Shown: positions 31,904 to 40,704 of the stretch, piece by piece
How the letters are laid out: each line of letters starts with the position of its first letter
How positions within the stretch are numbered: the stretch's first letter is position 1
Source of the DNA: Phytopythium helicoides
Lineage: Eukaryota > Oomycota > Peronosporomycetes > Pythiales > Pythiaceae
Reading direction: 5' to 3'
Length of the DNA: 64,000 nt
Assembly: GCA_024867545.1 (NCBI GenBank)
Contig: JANFNE010000001.1
Coordinates: 496,001 to 560,000, forward strand
Notes under the pieces: generated by a model
Told to the model about the DNA's origin: nothing
Seen by the model: only the letters and a program-made list of their open reading frames with translations
Databases searched by the model: none
Program-made: the position numbers and the translations under genes

Positions 31904-34393
31904 ATGTCGTCGTCGAGCACGTCGTCCACGCCGCGCGGCTCCTCAGGCGGGGTTCCGTCGCCTGCAGCGGTTGCTGCTTCGACCGTTGGCGCTGTTTCCT
32001 CCGCCCCGTTGGTGCTGGCACCGCGCCACGCCTCAGGAGGGGTTCCACCGCCTGCAGCGGCGTCTGCTTCGGCCACCAGCGTTGCTGCGGTAGCCCAAGC
32101 GGTGCCGCGGCCGTTGGAGGCCGAAGAGATGTTCGCGGCGAGTTTTCCATGGGCTCCTGTGACGACACGCATGCCGTTTGGCCACCTCTTGGTGCCGGTT
32201 ACCATCGCCGACGTGGGCGCGCGGATGTATGACACGCGGTTCGGCGTCTGCGTCCAAGCGTCGGTGCCCCGCTTCTCGAGCAGCGATCGGGAGGCGCTCG
32301 CCGACCTCTCCAGCGTCGATCCGCAGTACACGCTGCTGGATCCACGTCCGCGGATGGACGTGTCGCCGGAGCTGGTCCAGCGGGAGGCCAGCGTGCTCTT
32401 CATGTACTGGAGCGCCAAGGACTTCACGTCGAAGCTCCTCCTGACGCTCCAGATGCTCGACGTCGTGTACCGAGAGTGCTCCGCAGCCGTGGGCCGCGTC
32501 GAGCACCTCGAGAGAGCTCAGGGGGCCGCCAAGCGCCAGCGGAAGGACTCGGAAGTCTCCGGCTTGCAGTCGCGGGTGTCCGCGCTTGAGGCCGACCTCC
32601 AGAGCGAGCGCGAGGGTGCGGCGCTGCTCCGCAAGCAGCTCGAGGACTCTGAGTCCCGCTGCAAGCTCCTCCGCGACGGGTCTGCGCTTCTGCGTCTGCG
32701 GGTGCAGCAGCTCGAAGACGAGCGCGCTCCTCTGGTCAGCGCCCCAGACTTGATGCAGTATCTGGCGTCCAATGCGTTACTCTTCGGCCATCGCGAGCGT
32801 CTGGAGGAGCTGCTGCAGGATTACTCTGCAGCGAGCAGCGAGCAGCACGTCCGCGAGCACACGGTCATCACCGTCACTGCCAACGGCCCTGTGGGGCACT
32901 CTCTGGTATACGAGAGCGCCGCTGCTCCAGGGGCTCCAGCGGACCAGTGGTTTAATCTGCCGCGCACCGGGAGCGCTCGGCTGCCGCCGCCCCAGGCTGG
33001 AAGCACTGCTGCGGTTTCTCAAGCGTCCTCTGCACCAGCGGGGGTGTCCGGCACGGCTTCTGCTGCAGGGGCGCCACCTCCAGCATCTTTCCTGTCAGAG
33101 GAGGTGTCCCCGCAAGCGTCAGCTCCAGCGGAGGCTTCTTCTCGGCACTCGGCACCTCCAGAGGGTCTTCCAGCGGCGTCAGCGACTGCTGCAGGTGCAG
33201 ATGGTCTTGACCAGTCCTCCTCAAGCTCCGGAGCGGTTCCCCTGCCAGCGGAGGCTGCTGCTGCGACTTCTCCTCCTGAGGAGGCCGAGTCGTTCCACTT
33301 TGGGGGTGGTACACCTCCCGAGGCGAGTTCTCAAGCCTCCAGAGACAACGAAGCCCCTGCGGAGGAGTCTGCAGACAGAGAAGACATCGAAGATGACTCC
33401 TCAGCCTCAGGAGCGAATGGGGAAGGTTCTGCAGCCTCAGGAGCGGACGAAACAGTCTCTGCAGTCTCAGGAGCGGACGAAGCAACCTCTGCAGCCTCTG
33501 GAAGCAGCGGAGCGGGCTCCTCTGCCACGGGGACCTCCGGTGGAGCCGCTAGAGGCGCGTGCCCGTTCAAGGGGGTCTTCCGTGAGGTTCCAGAGCGCGA
33601 GTGGGCTGAGGCTGGTCTTCTGCTGGCTCTGGATCAGCGGCAGACGCCTGGCTTCCCTGACTACCAGCTGCTGAACCCTCAGCGCGGCGTGGTGTATCCA
33701 CGGTACACTGCTGCTGATTATATCAAGCTTCTGGAGACCAAGCCGTGGCGCTGGATGTTCGCGCATCGAGAGCAAGACCTCTACTTCGTCAGCCCGACGA
33801 ATCCAGTCGTGGAGGGCGTCAGCGAGCACATTTGGGACTTCATGTACCGGCACCAGCGCGCGTTCTGGGAGAGCTTCCACTGGCTGCCCATTCCTCAAGC
33901 CCGCGGCACGAACACCCTGTACACGCAGCGGAAGAACCGGCGGTCAAGCTTGGTCGACCAGTTCGCGACGCTCAAGTCCGACCTCAGCGCGGAGTTCGGC
34001 GCGGATTACGACGACATCCAGTGGCGCCTGTGGTGGGAGCCGACTTTCTGGCACCCGCCTGGTCACCCTTGCGTTTGGATCCCTCCAGATCAGAGCCATC
34101 TCCCAGCAGCTCGTCGCCAGTCGCTTGTGGAGCTCGCGCGCGAGCTCGACATCCTCGAGCCGGTGCGCATGGGGTACTCCACGGACCAGAATTACTGCGA
34201 GAGCCTCACGCGTGGCTTGCCCGAGACGCTGCTGAAGCGCTTCCGCCAGTGCCAGAACAAGATGATGGACGACTCTTACGAGTGTCTCGTGCCGTGTGCA
34301 GCCTCTTGGCGCGCCCCTCCCGTGGACCACACTCTTGTGGATGGTCTTCTCCTCGGCCCCGACGGGCAGCTTCAAGAGGGCGTCGGCTGGTAG
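31904..34393 (+). CDS. Antisense accessory ORF of the Gypsy element (coiled-coil, Trp-rich C-terminal domain), unknown family
   Basis: An 829-residue ORF from the first ATG (31904), on the strand opposite gag-pol, between pol and the 3' LTR. The N-terminus is Ser/Ala/Pro-rich. Residues about 70-190 look globular (MPFGHLLVPVTIADVGARMY). A coiled coil follows at about 190-280 (VSGLQSRVSALEADLQSERE). Then comes a ~250-residue Ala/Ser/Glu disordered stretch with 27-bp repeats. A compact C-terminal domain of about 270 residues is unusually rich in Trp and Tyr (KPWRWMFAHREQDLYFVSP; DDIQWRLWWEPTFWHPPGHP). I recognise no family. Length, full openness and domain-like ends argue for a real gene. Antisense ORFs in this position are known in some plant Tat-lineage elements. 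It could regulate the element or pair with gag. Confidence 0.8.
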   Translation: MSSSSTSSTPRGSSGGVPSPAAVAASTVGAVSSAPLVLAPRHASGGVPPPAAASASATSVAAVAQAVPRPLEAEEMFAASFPWAPVTTRMPFGHLLVPVTIADVGARMYDTRFGVCVQASVPRFSSSDREALADLSSVDPQYTLLDPRPRMDVSPELVQREASVLFMYWSAKDFTSKLLLTLQMLDVVYRECSAAVGRVEHLERAQGAAKRQRKDSEVSGLQSRVSALEADLQSEREGAALLRKQLEDSESRCKLLRDGSALLRLRVQQLEDERAPLVSAPDLMQYLASNALLFGHRERLEELLQDYSAASSEQHVREHTVITVTANGPVGHSLVYESAAAPGAPADQWFNLPRTGSARLPPPQAGSTAAVSQASSAPAGVSGTASAAGAPPPASFLSEEVSPQASAPAEASSRHSAPPEGLPAASATAAGADGLDQSSSSSGAVPLPAEAAAATSPPEEAESFHFGGGTPPEASSQASRDNEAPAEESADREDIEDDSSASGANGEGSAASGADETVSAVSGADEATSAASGSSGAGSSATGTSGGAARGACPFKGVFREVPEREWAEAGLLLALDQRQTPGFPDYQLLNPQRGVVYPRYTAADYIKLLETKPWRWMFAHREQDLYFVSPTNPVVEGVSEHIWDFMYRHQRAFWESFHWLPIPQARGTNTLYTQRKNRRSSLVDQFATLKSDLSAEFGADYDDIQWRLWWEPTFWHPPGHPCVWIPPDQSHLPAARRQSLVELARELDILEPVRMGYSTDQNYCESLTRGLPETLLKRFRQCQNKMMDDSYECLVPCAASWRAPPVDHTLVDGLLLGPDGQLQEGVGW
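33400..33505 (+). repeat. 27-bp tandem repeats in the antisense ORF
   Basis: Three to four imperfect copies of a unit containing GCAGCCTCAGGAGCGGACGA encode repeated SGADE(T/A)(V/T)SA in the disordered middle of the accessory protein. Confidence 0.7.
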
Positions 34394-35089
34394 CCGTTCG
34401 CGCCGTCTGCAGCTCTCTTCAAGTCCAAGTGCGTCTTCGACCGGTTTCCCAGTCTGCTGGTGGGTTGTAGCGCCTAAGGAGGCGCTCCCCTGAAGCGTTT
34501 TCGCACAAGGAGTCTGTGGCGGGTAGCTGCAGGCAGAATCCAGCGTGCCCTTGCTCAGGAGGTCGGTAGCGCGGCTCTGCAGGAGCAGAGTCGTTCCCTT
34601 TAAACGTGCGCAGCGTAATACATGTCGTATGCCTCTGGCTGTTGCCCTCTGCTGGTGTAGTTCACTTTGCTTGTCCTCTGGAGTCCTCTGGCTCACTCCT
34701 CTGGTTGAAATCAACTTCCTCTGGTTTCTTGTGTCTGCGGCATTCTTCCTCAATTTTTATAACATGTAGTGAGGCCGCCCCGTTCTCGAGCGGGCCGTCT
34801 GGCGGTCCCTCGGGGCTCCTCTGCAGCGTAACTTGACGCTGCACACACAGGCGTCTCAGGACCTCGGCGCCCTTGACGCCGAGGGTTCCCCTGAAACATG
34901 TCGCTTGGACGAATGCCTCTTGGGCGAGCGGGGCTACGGAGCTCCCGCGTAACATGTAGAAAAGAATCCGCTCCTGTGGAGCGGTGTCCCTTGGACGTTG
35001 GCACTGGGCCGATGGCTCTGGGCCGAATATGCATGTTCTTTTTCTTGTTTTTCTTGTCGTTCAGCTTGTCGCTTGTCCGCGCACCAGCG
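34394..35089. other. Non-coding spacer between antisense ORF and pol 3' end
   Basis: The two convergent genes end 696 bases apart. The spacer is rich in CCTCTGG-type pyrimidine blocks (about 34660-34730) and has no supported ORF. It should hold the 3' processing signal of the antisense gene. Confidence 0.5.
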
Positions 35090-38000
35090 CTAGTCGGATC
35101 GGCCTCTGGAGCCTTCTGGTTCCCCGCCTGAGGATCCAAACTCATCTGCAGACTGCATCGCCTGAAACCTGGCTCGGGAGCGGCGTGTCTTGTCAAACTC
35201 GTAGAGTAAGCGACCACAGTTCAGCCTCTCCAGAGGCACCCACTCGGTCTCTTCGTAGCCACGCCATTTCACCAAGTACTCACGCATCTGACGCGCGTTG
35301 CGAGTCTTCTTCACCGCCCTTACGTCCAGCAGTGCCTCCACTTCGAACTCCCCAGCAGTCTCGTCGGCTTCCCAGCTGTCCTCTGGCAGCAGAGCTGCGT
35401 CAAAGTCGAATTCATCGGGCACGTCCTGCAGAGTCGCCTGGGGGCGACTCTCGTGCAGCACACGCGGCTTGAGCCGACTGACGTGCACCCACGGGTAGAA
35501 CTTGTAGTCCGTGCCCTCGATCTGCAGCTTGTATCGGAAATCAGCGTCCTTCTCGAGGATCCTGAAGGGACCGTGCCACTTATGGGCGAGCTTCTTGCTC
35601 AAGCCCGGGCGTACACGCGGCATGTACAGCCATACGGCGTCTCCAATGCCGAACCCCTCCTTGAACTTCTCCGAGAGCGCGTTCCAGAGAGCTGTTTGCT
35701 GATCCGCGCGTCGTCGCTTGGCTTCTTCCTGCAGGTCTCGAGCCCACGCCTTAGCGTACTCGTACTCCCGTTGGACTTTTAGCCTCCAGAGGTATGCCGT
35801 CCTCGCGTCTACGCCTCGGGGGACCCTCTCCAGCATCGCCTTCACCGTGGTTCGGGCGTCCCAGCCATGGATTAGGTAGAAAGGCGTGTCGCGGCGAGTG
35901 GAGTCATAGGAGGTGTTAATACAGAACATCAACCTGCGGACGATGTCGTCCCAGTCGCTCTGGTCGGCTTCTTCGACGTAAGCGCGCACACTCCTGACGA
36001 TCGTCTGGCCGGATCGCTCCTGTTGACCATTGCTCTGAGGCCGGTAAGCTAGGGTCGCCCTCTGGCGGCTCCCGAGAAGCTCTCGAAACTGGCGGAACAC
36101 GTCGGACATGAAGCGGGGGTCTCGGTCATGGCGGAGCATGGGGCTCGCCCCAAAGCGTTGAAACACGCACTCCTCGTAGGCTTCTGCAACATCCTGAGAC
36201 TCTGTCTTGGCCATGGGCTTGCACATGACGTATCCTGAAAAGGTATCTTGAAACAGCAGTAGAGCGGTGTTGCCTTTGGCAGTCTTGGGGAGCGGAAGCA
36301 CAAAATCCATAGAGACCACTTGGAACGGCTCTGCAGCTAGCAGGTTGCCAGGCGACGGGCCGGGATTCCGAGGAGTCCCCTTGGCCGTCGTACAGTCCAC
36401 ACACTCCTTCACGTAGCTCTCGACGTCGGCGTACATGCCTGTCCAGTAGAAGTCCGTACGGAGCCGCTCGTAAGTGCGGAGGATCCCCTGGTGGCCGCCT
36501 TGCTTATCCTCATGATGCTGCTGGAGGAGATCTCTGCGTAGCTCCTGAGGAACTACCAGCCTTGGTCGACTTGCCTCTGAGCGCGGTCGCCTGCGGGTCG
36601 CTGCGGGGACGTAGAATAGCACGCCTTGTCCATCGAGGACGAATCGGTCTGCAGATTTGCTCAGCTCCCGAGACTCAGCTTGCGTGAGCTCTTCCCAGGC
36701 GCCCCGTAGATAGGCTTTAAGCTTGCGGAGTGGCTCCTCAGCATCTTGATTGACTCGGATGCGCTCCCAACGAGCTTCCACAGTAGGGTTCTCTCCAGCA
36801 GGGTCAGCAGCTGTCCGCCTCAGGCTTCCAGCGGGGCGGTCGCGTGTCAGCACTGCAGAGCCACCTATTGGTGGCTCCGGTGCCTCCTCCAACGCGTCCT
36901 GCTTCTCCGCTGATACCCGGTTGGAGCTGCGCCTTTGGGCCCTTGTCAACACTGCGAATACGTCTTCGGGTGCCTCAGGAGGTTCTTCCAGATCGCTCCT
37001 CAGCCTGGAGAGCACCTCCTCTGCCTGAGGAGGTTTCGTCAGCTGCTCTGGGAGTCGGTTGAGTTTCTCGAGCACCTCTAGCTCCATCGAATCGACAATC
37101 TGCAGGGACTTCTCGGCTTGCAGCACTCGGGTGGTCACATGGTCGGCTGCAGAGTTGAACGTGCGCTTGATGTGGATCAGCTGAGAGAATTTAAATCTCT
37201 CCAGCAGCGTTCGCACTCGGACGAGCATCGCCGCTAGCTTGGGGTCGTGGCAGTTGATAACGCCTTGGCTCTGCTGGATGGCGAGGCGGGAGTCGCCTAC
37301 TACGACGATCTCTTGGACACCTTTCTCCAGCGCCATCTCCAATCCGCTGATCAGGCCTTGGTATTCTGCGACGTTGACCGTGATTCCCTCACCCGAGAGG
37401 TAGTCGCCCCGAGCGGCAACAATCTTCCACCCCGGCAGCTTCCAGAGGATATATCCGTCACTTCCAACTTGGGTCTTGAGCTTGGCAGCTCCGTCAAACG
37501 TCAGGAGCCAGCCCTCATAGCCTTCGTCCAGCATCTCCACACTCACAGGCGGAGCCGGTTTCTGCAGCACCTTCTGGGGAACGAGTTCTTCTACGGCCTT
37601 GTCCATGTGCTCCCGAGGCGTGATGCTAGCGCTGAGCAGCGCTGCAAGCCCATCTAGGTCTCTCGTCACCTGTACTACCTCAAGCGTCCAAGGGGAGAGC
37701 ATGGTAGCCCACTGGTGACACCTTCCCTTCAGCGACTTGGACCGGAATAGCCATCCCAGCGTAGAGTACCGGGTATACACCTTGAGAGCTTGCCCGACCA
37801 GCAGCGTGAAGTAGACGTCTAGAGCGCGCAACAGCCCCAGAATTTCCTTCTCTGCAGCCGGATAATTGAGCTCTGCTCCTTGGAGGACCCGTCCTGTGAA
37901 CCGCACTGGGTGTAAGAGGCCGTCGTGTTCTTGGGCGACCACTGCGCTGACTGCCCACTCGTTAGCGTGGACGATGACCACGAAAGGCTTGGACCGATCA

Positions 38001-39886
38001 GGATGGCGCAGCAACGGCGTGGAGGTGATCTTCTCCTTCAGGAGCTCGAAAGCAGTCCTGGCGCGCTCCAGATTCTCTTGGCGTCTCACTTGTTCCTCGG
38101 TAAGCTCGTACAACACCGACGCAATCTGGGGAAGCCCCTCAATAAATTTCGCGTAGTAGTTGATACTCCCCAGGAAGGATTGCACCCCTTTGAGAGTTGA
38201 CGGGAACTGGAGGTCGCGGACGCTCTTGGCGATCTTAGGAGTGGCTTGGATGCCTTCTCGACCGACCCTGTGGGACAGGAAGTCCACCTCGCTCTTGCCA
38301 AACATGCTCTTGGGCAAGCTGACCGATATCCCCCAGTAGCGAAGGCGGAACAGCAGCTCGTCAACCCTTGCGCACAGTTCTTCCCAGGAGCCCGCTCCAA
38401 AGGCTACGTCATCGATATAGCTGCTTCTCCCGAGGACTGGCCCCATCTGTGGAGGGGCAGGACGATTGATCTGGAAGACAGTTAGCGGTTCCTCTGTCTC
38501 GGGAGGTGTCTCTTGGTCGCCGCTGAGTTCTGGAGACGGCACGTACACTTGGTAGTGCTCTAGCACCTCAGGATCGACTGTGGCTTCGAGTTCTGCAGGG
38601 AGTCGCACGAATCCCCAGAGGCAGTTGTCCAGCACTCGCTGATAGACCAGGGGAGCGTTCTTCAACCCGAAGGGCATACGCGTCCACTGGAAATGCCCCA
38701 GAGGGCAAATAAAAGCCGAGATGCTCCTGGCCCTAGGCGTCAACGGAATCGCCCAGAAGCCACTGGCCATATCGAGGCTGGCCAGCCACAGGATGGCTGC
38801 AAAATTGCTCAGGAGGTCATCGATCAGGGGCATCGGGTAGAAGTCCATCTGCAGCAGTTCGTTCACTCGCCTGTAGTCAATGCACAACCGGATGTCCTTG
38901 CCGTTCTTCTTGAGGATGATCACAATTGGAGAGGCCCATTGAGAGCTGGAGAACTCAATCAATCCGCTCTCGAGGAGCTTCTTGAGCAACTCGTACACCT
39001 TCTCCAAGAACTGAGGCGGAACTCTTCGAGCCCGTTGGGCTATAGGCTTCGCGCCTTGAACGTCCAGGTCACAAAAGACTCCTCTGGCCGCTGGAGGCAG
39101 GGCATTGCCATCCCCTAAGAATGCGCTCCTGTGGCGCCTTAGGATCGCCCGCATCTGCTCTTCCTGAGCTGGGGTCGTCTCCCCAGGGGTGCCGACGTCT
39201 GCCTTCTCAATGTCTGCCTCTGGAGCGAGGTCCGACAGATCTGGTAACGTCGCCAGCTGATCTCGGAGCTCGTGGAGCAAGATCGCGTCTTCTCCTTCCC
39301 TGTAGAACACTTCCGGAGCCTCTGCAACGATGTCTGCTTCGGCTCGCATCACCCGAGCCAAATTCGCCTGGAGCCGGTCTGTGGAGGCCCTTGACAACGC
39401 GTCTTCGTCTTCTCCTGTGGTTTCTGCTTCGTCCGAGTCTTCCGGAGGCGAGTCCCTTGAGATGTGGCACTCTGGCGAGCTCTTCACGGGCTCTTGTGTT
39501 CCATCTGGCTCGGGCAGGCCGACAAAAGCTGCTGGCGCCTCAGGCCGCCCCTGAGCAGGGCTCAGTTCGCGCACCTCATTCGACCTCAGGAGTATCCTCT
39601 TGGGGGAAACCTGTGCCCCTGGGCTCTTCCACTCGTCTTGGGTAGGCTCCTCAGCCGCAAGGCGCCCCAGCCACTCAGGGGAGTGCGTGTTCTCGTACGC
39701 TAGCTGCGTCCACTCTTGGTACCTCAGGGAACCCGGCCGAACATACGGGCCTCGAGTGCGCGGCAGGTGACCGGCGTCTACCACTGTAGCGACGCTCACG
39801 TAGTGGGGAATCCGCACCTCCTTAGACTGCGAAACGTTCACAACCTCGATGCCGACCGGCCGCTGCTGCCTTCCTCGCCGAAATTT
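35090..39886 (-). CDS. pol: Gypsy pol: reverse transcriptase, two RNase H domains, integrase, chromodomain
   Basis: The frame is open from 39997 but is probably entered at 39886 by -1 frameshift. Numbering residues from 39997: RT about 330-590 with catalytic Asp in SLDMASGFW (409) and YIDD (527-530). The Gypsy RNase H (about 655-795) has lost acidic residues (VHANEW where VDAS is usual; VYTRYSTL where TDH is usual). A second, archaeal-type RNase H (about 830-960) is intact with D835 (FDGA), E878 (AEYQG), D902 (GDSR) and D952. Integrase has the HHEDKQGGH/CVDC zinc site and D1231, D1291, E1327 (DD35E). A GPF module (about 1475-1515) and chromodomain (about 1551-1610, REYLVKWRGYEETEWVP) follow. 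Chromodomains steer integration toward marked chromatin. Confidence 0.93.
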   Translation of the reverse strand, partial: KFRRGRQQRPVGIEVVNVSQSKEVRIPHYVSVATVVDAGHLPRTRGPYVRPGSLRYQEWTQLAYENTHSPEWLGRLAAEEPTQDEWKSPGAQVSPKRILLRSNEVRELSPAQGRPEAPAAFVGLPEPDGTQEPVKSSPECHISRDSPPEDSDEAETTGEDEDALSRASTDRLQANLARVMRAEADIVAEAPEVFYREGEDAILLHELRDQLATLPDLSDLAPEADIEKADVGTPGETTPAQEEQMRAILRRHRSAFLGDGNALPPAARGVFCDLDVQGAKPIAQRARRVPPQFLEKVYELLKKLLESGLIEFSSSQWASPIVIILKKNGKDIRLCIDYRRVNELLQMDFYPMPLIDDLLSNFAAILWLASLDMASGFWAIPLTPRARSISAFICPLGHFQWTRMPFGLKNAPLVYQRVLDNCLWGFVRLPAELEATVDPEVLEHYQVYVPSPELSGDQETPPETEEPLTVFQINRPAPPQMGPVLGRSSYIDDVAFGAGSWEELCARVDELLFRLRYWGISVSLPKSMFGKSEVDFLSHRVGREGIQATPKIAKSVRDLQFPSTLKGVQSFLGSINYYAKFIEGLPQIASVLYELTEEQVRRQENLERARTAFELLKEKITSTPLLRHPDRSKPFVVIVHANEWAVSAVVAQEHDGLLHPVRFTGRVLQGAELNYPAAEKEILGLLRALDVYFTLLVGQALKVYTRYSTLGWLFRSKSLKGRCHQWATMLSPWTLEVVQVTRDLDGLAALLSASITPREHMDKAVEELVPQKVLQKPAPPVSVEMLDEGYEGWLLTFDGAAKLKTQVGSDGYILWKLPGWKIVAARGDYLSGEGITVNVAEYQGLISGLEMALEKGVQEIVVVGDSRLAIQQSQGVINCHDPKLAAMLVRVRTLLERFKFSQLIHIKRTFNSAADHVTTRVLQAEKSLQIVDSMELEVLEKLNRLPEQLTKPPQAEEVLSRLRSDLEEPPEAPEDVFAVLTRAQRRSSNRVSAEKQDALEEAPEPPIGGSAVLTRDRPAGSLRRTAADPAGENPTVEARWERIRVNQDAEEPLRKLKAYLRGAWEELTQAESRELSKSADRFVLDGQGVLFYVPAATRRRPRSEASRPRLVVPQELRRDLLQQHHEDKQGGHQGILRTYERLRTDFYWTGMYADVESYVKECVDCTTAKGTPRNPGPSPGNLLAAEPFQVVSMDFVLPLPKTAKGNTALLLFQDTFSGYVMCKPMAKTESQDVAEAYEECVFQRFGASPMLRHDRDPRFMSDVFRQFRELLGSRQRATLAYRPQSNGQQERSGQTIVRSVRAYVEEADQSDWDDIVRRLMFCINTSYDSTRRDTPFYLIHGWDARTTVKAMLERVPRGVDARTAYLWRLKVQREYEYAKAWARDLQEEAKRRRADQQTALWNALSEKFKEGFGIGDAVWLYMPRVRPGLSKKLAHKWHGPFRILEKDADFRYKLQIEGTDYKFYPWVHVSRLKPRVLHESRPQATLQDVPDEFDFDAALLPEDSWEADETAGEFEVEALLDVRAVKKTRNARQMREYLVKWRGYEETEWVPLERLNCGRLLYEFDKTRRSRARFQAMQSADEFGSSGGEPEGSRGRSD

Positions 39887-40704
39887 TGCGTAACCCAACA
39901 TTCGCCTCTGGAGAGCCAGAGTTGCGCGCCCTGCTCGACCCGCTTCTGGAGCGCAGCGGAAATCGGTATAACCGCACGCTCCCCAGGGGCTAGCCATGTC
40001 GCCTGACCCGAGGCTTGCTGAATCGTGTGCTCGTTCCCTTGGGAGGGCTGAGTCGGCCCCCCTACCAGAAGAATGCGCTCCTCATCCGGCAGCTCGATCG
40101 CTCCTTCCCAGGGGCTCAACCGCACGCCTGCAGCGTACATGAAGTTCATCCCTAGGAGGCAGTTGATTCCTTCACCGATGTTGCCGACCCAGACGTCCAT
40201 AGCGTACACCACTCGCAGCCCTAGGGTGATTTTCACCCTCGCTCTTGCCGTAATCTTCGTCTTCGTCCCTCCCATGCCGTTTACCGTCAGCTGTTCACCA
40301 TGCTTCAGCTTGAGTCCTGACTTGCGTGCAAAGTCCAGACCCACAATGCTGGTGGTAGCTCCTGTGTCGAGCATGATCAGCGTAGGCTCGTCGCACACGG
40401 CTCCTCTGACCATAGCCGTCATATGGCACCGGTCGTCGGCGTCGTTGTGCTCCCACCAGCCCATACGCTGACCGGGTTGGAGCTCGAGCTCAGGAGTGTC
40501 CTTGTCTTCTTCAGGAGTGACCAGATGACAGGATGCAACGAAGGGAGGTTGAACAAGGGCGTCTGATGCAGGGTCCATGTTGACATTAGCGATTCCTGCT
40601 GGAGCCGCGATCTTCGGACCGACATATGCAAACGCCCTCATAACTAGGGGATTCCGCTCGACACGCACCAGACCCCTGTGATCTGGCGAGCGCCCTAGTT
40701 TAAC
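39838..40704 (-). CDS. pro: Gypsy aspartic protease (pro), reached by -1 frameshift
   Basis: Open in the frame -1 to gag and overlapping both gag (40695-40788) and pol. It has no ATG before the overlap; after a slip at 40698-40704 translation continues VKLGRSPDHRG. The retropepsin motif LDTGATTSIVG lies near 40371-40339, and the flap and dimer region (VTVNGMGG-like; INCLLGMNFM) follows. The ORF ends at 39838, 42 bases past the second slippery site. The enzyme would process Gag and Gag-Pro-Pol. Confidence 0.9.
   Translation of the reverse strand, partial: VKLGRSPDHRGLVRVERNPLVMRAFAYVGPKIAAPAGIANVNMDPASDALVQPPFVASCHLVTPEEDKDTPELELQPGQRMGWWEHNDADDRCHMTAMVRGAVCDEPTLIMLDTGATTSIVGLDFARKSGLKLKHGEQLTVNGMGGTKTKITARARVKITLGLRVVYAMDVWVGNIGEGINCLLGMNFMYAAGVRLSPWEGAIELPDEERILLVGGPTQPSQGNEHTIQQASGQATWLAPGERAVIPISAALQKRVEQGAQLWLSRGECWVTQNFGEEGSSGRSASRL
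39880..39886 (-). promoter_or_regulatory. Predicted -1 frameshift site, pro to pol
   Basis: The minus strand reads A AAT TTC in the pro frame, an X-XXY-YYZ slippery heptamer. A -1 slip continues as AAA TTT CGG, that is K-F-R-R in the open pol frame. The stop of pro lies 40 bases on. I saw no clear stem-loop downstream. Confidence 0.65.
40655..40704 (-). promoter_or_regulatory. Predicted -1 frameshift site with stem-loop, gag to pro
   Basis: Heptamer G TTA AAC (40704-40698, minus strand) sits directly before the gag stop TAG (40697-40695); GUUAAAC is a known arterivirus slippery site. Five bases further a two-part stem begins: 40692-40687 pairs with 40660-40655 (CGCTCG/CGAGCG, 6 bp), and 40686-40680 pairs with 40674-40668 (CCAGATC/GGTCTGG, 7 bp with one wobble), with a 5-base loop and a 7-base bulge. 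Slip gives GTT AAA CTA GGG, in the pro frame. Confidence 0.8.

Noticed and set aside
33745..34470. Alternative plus-strand ORF within the accessory gene
   Set aside because: Arg/Ala-rich frame-shifted shadow of the Trp-rich domain.
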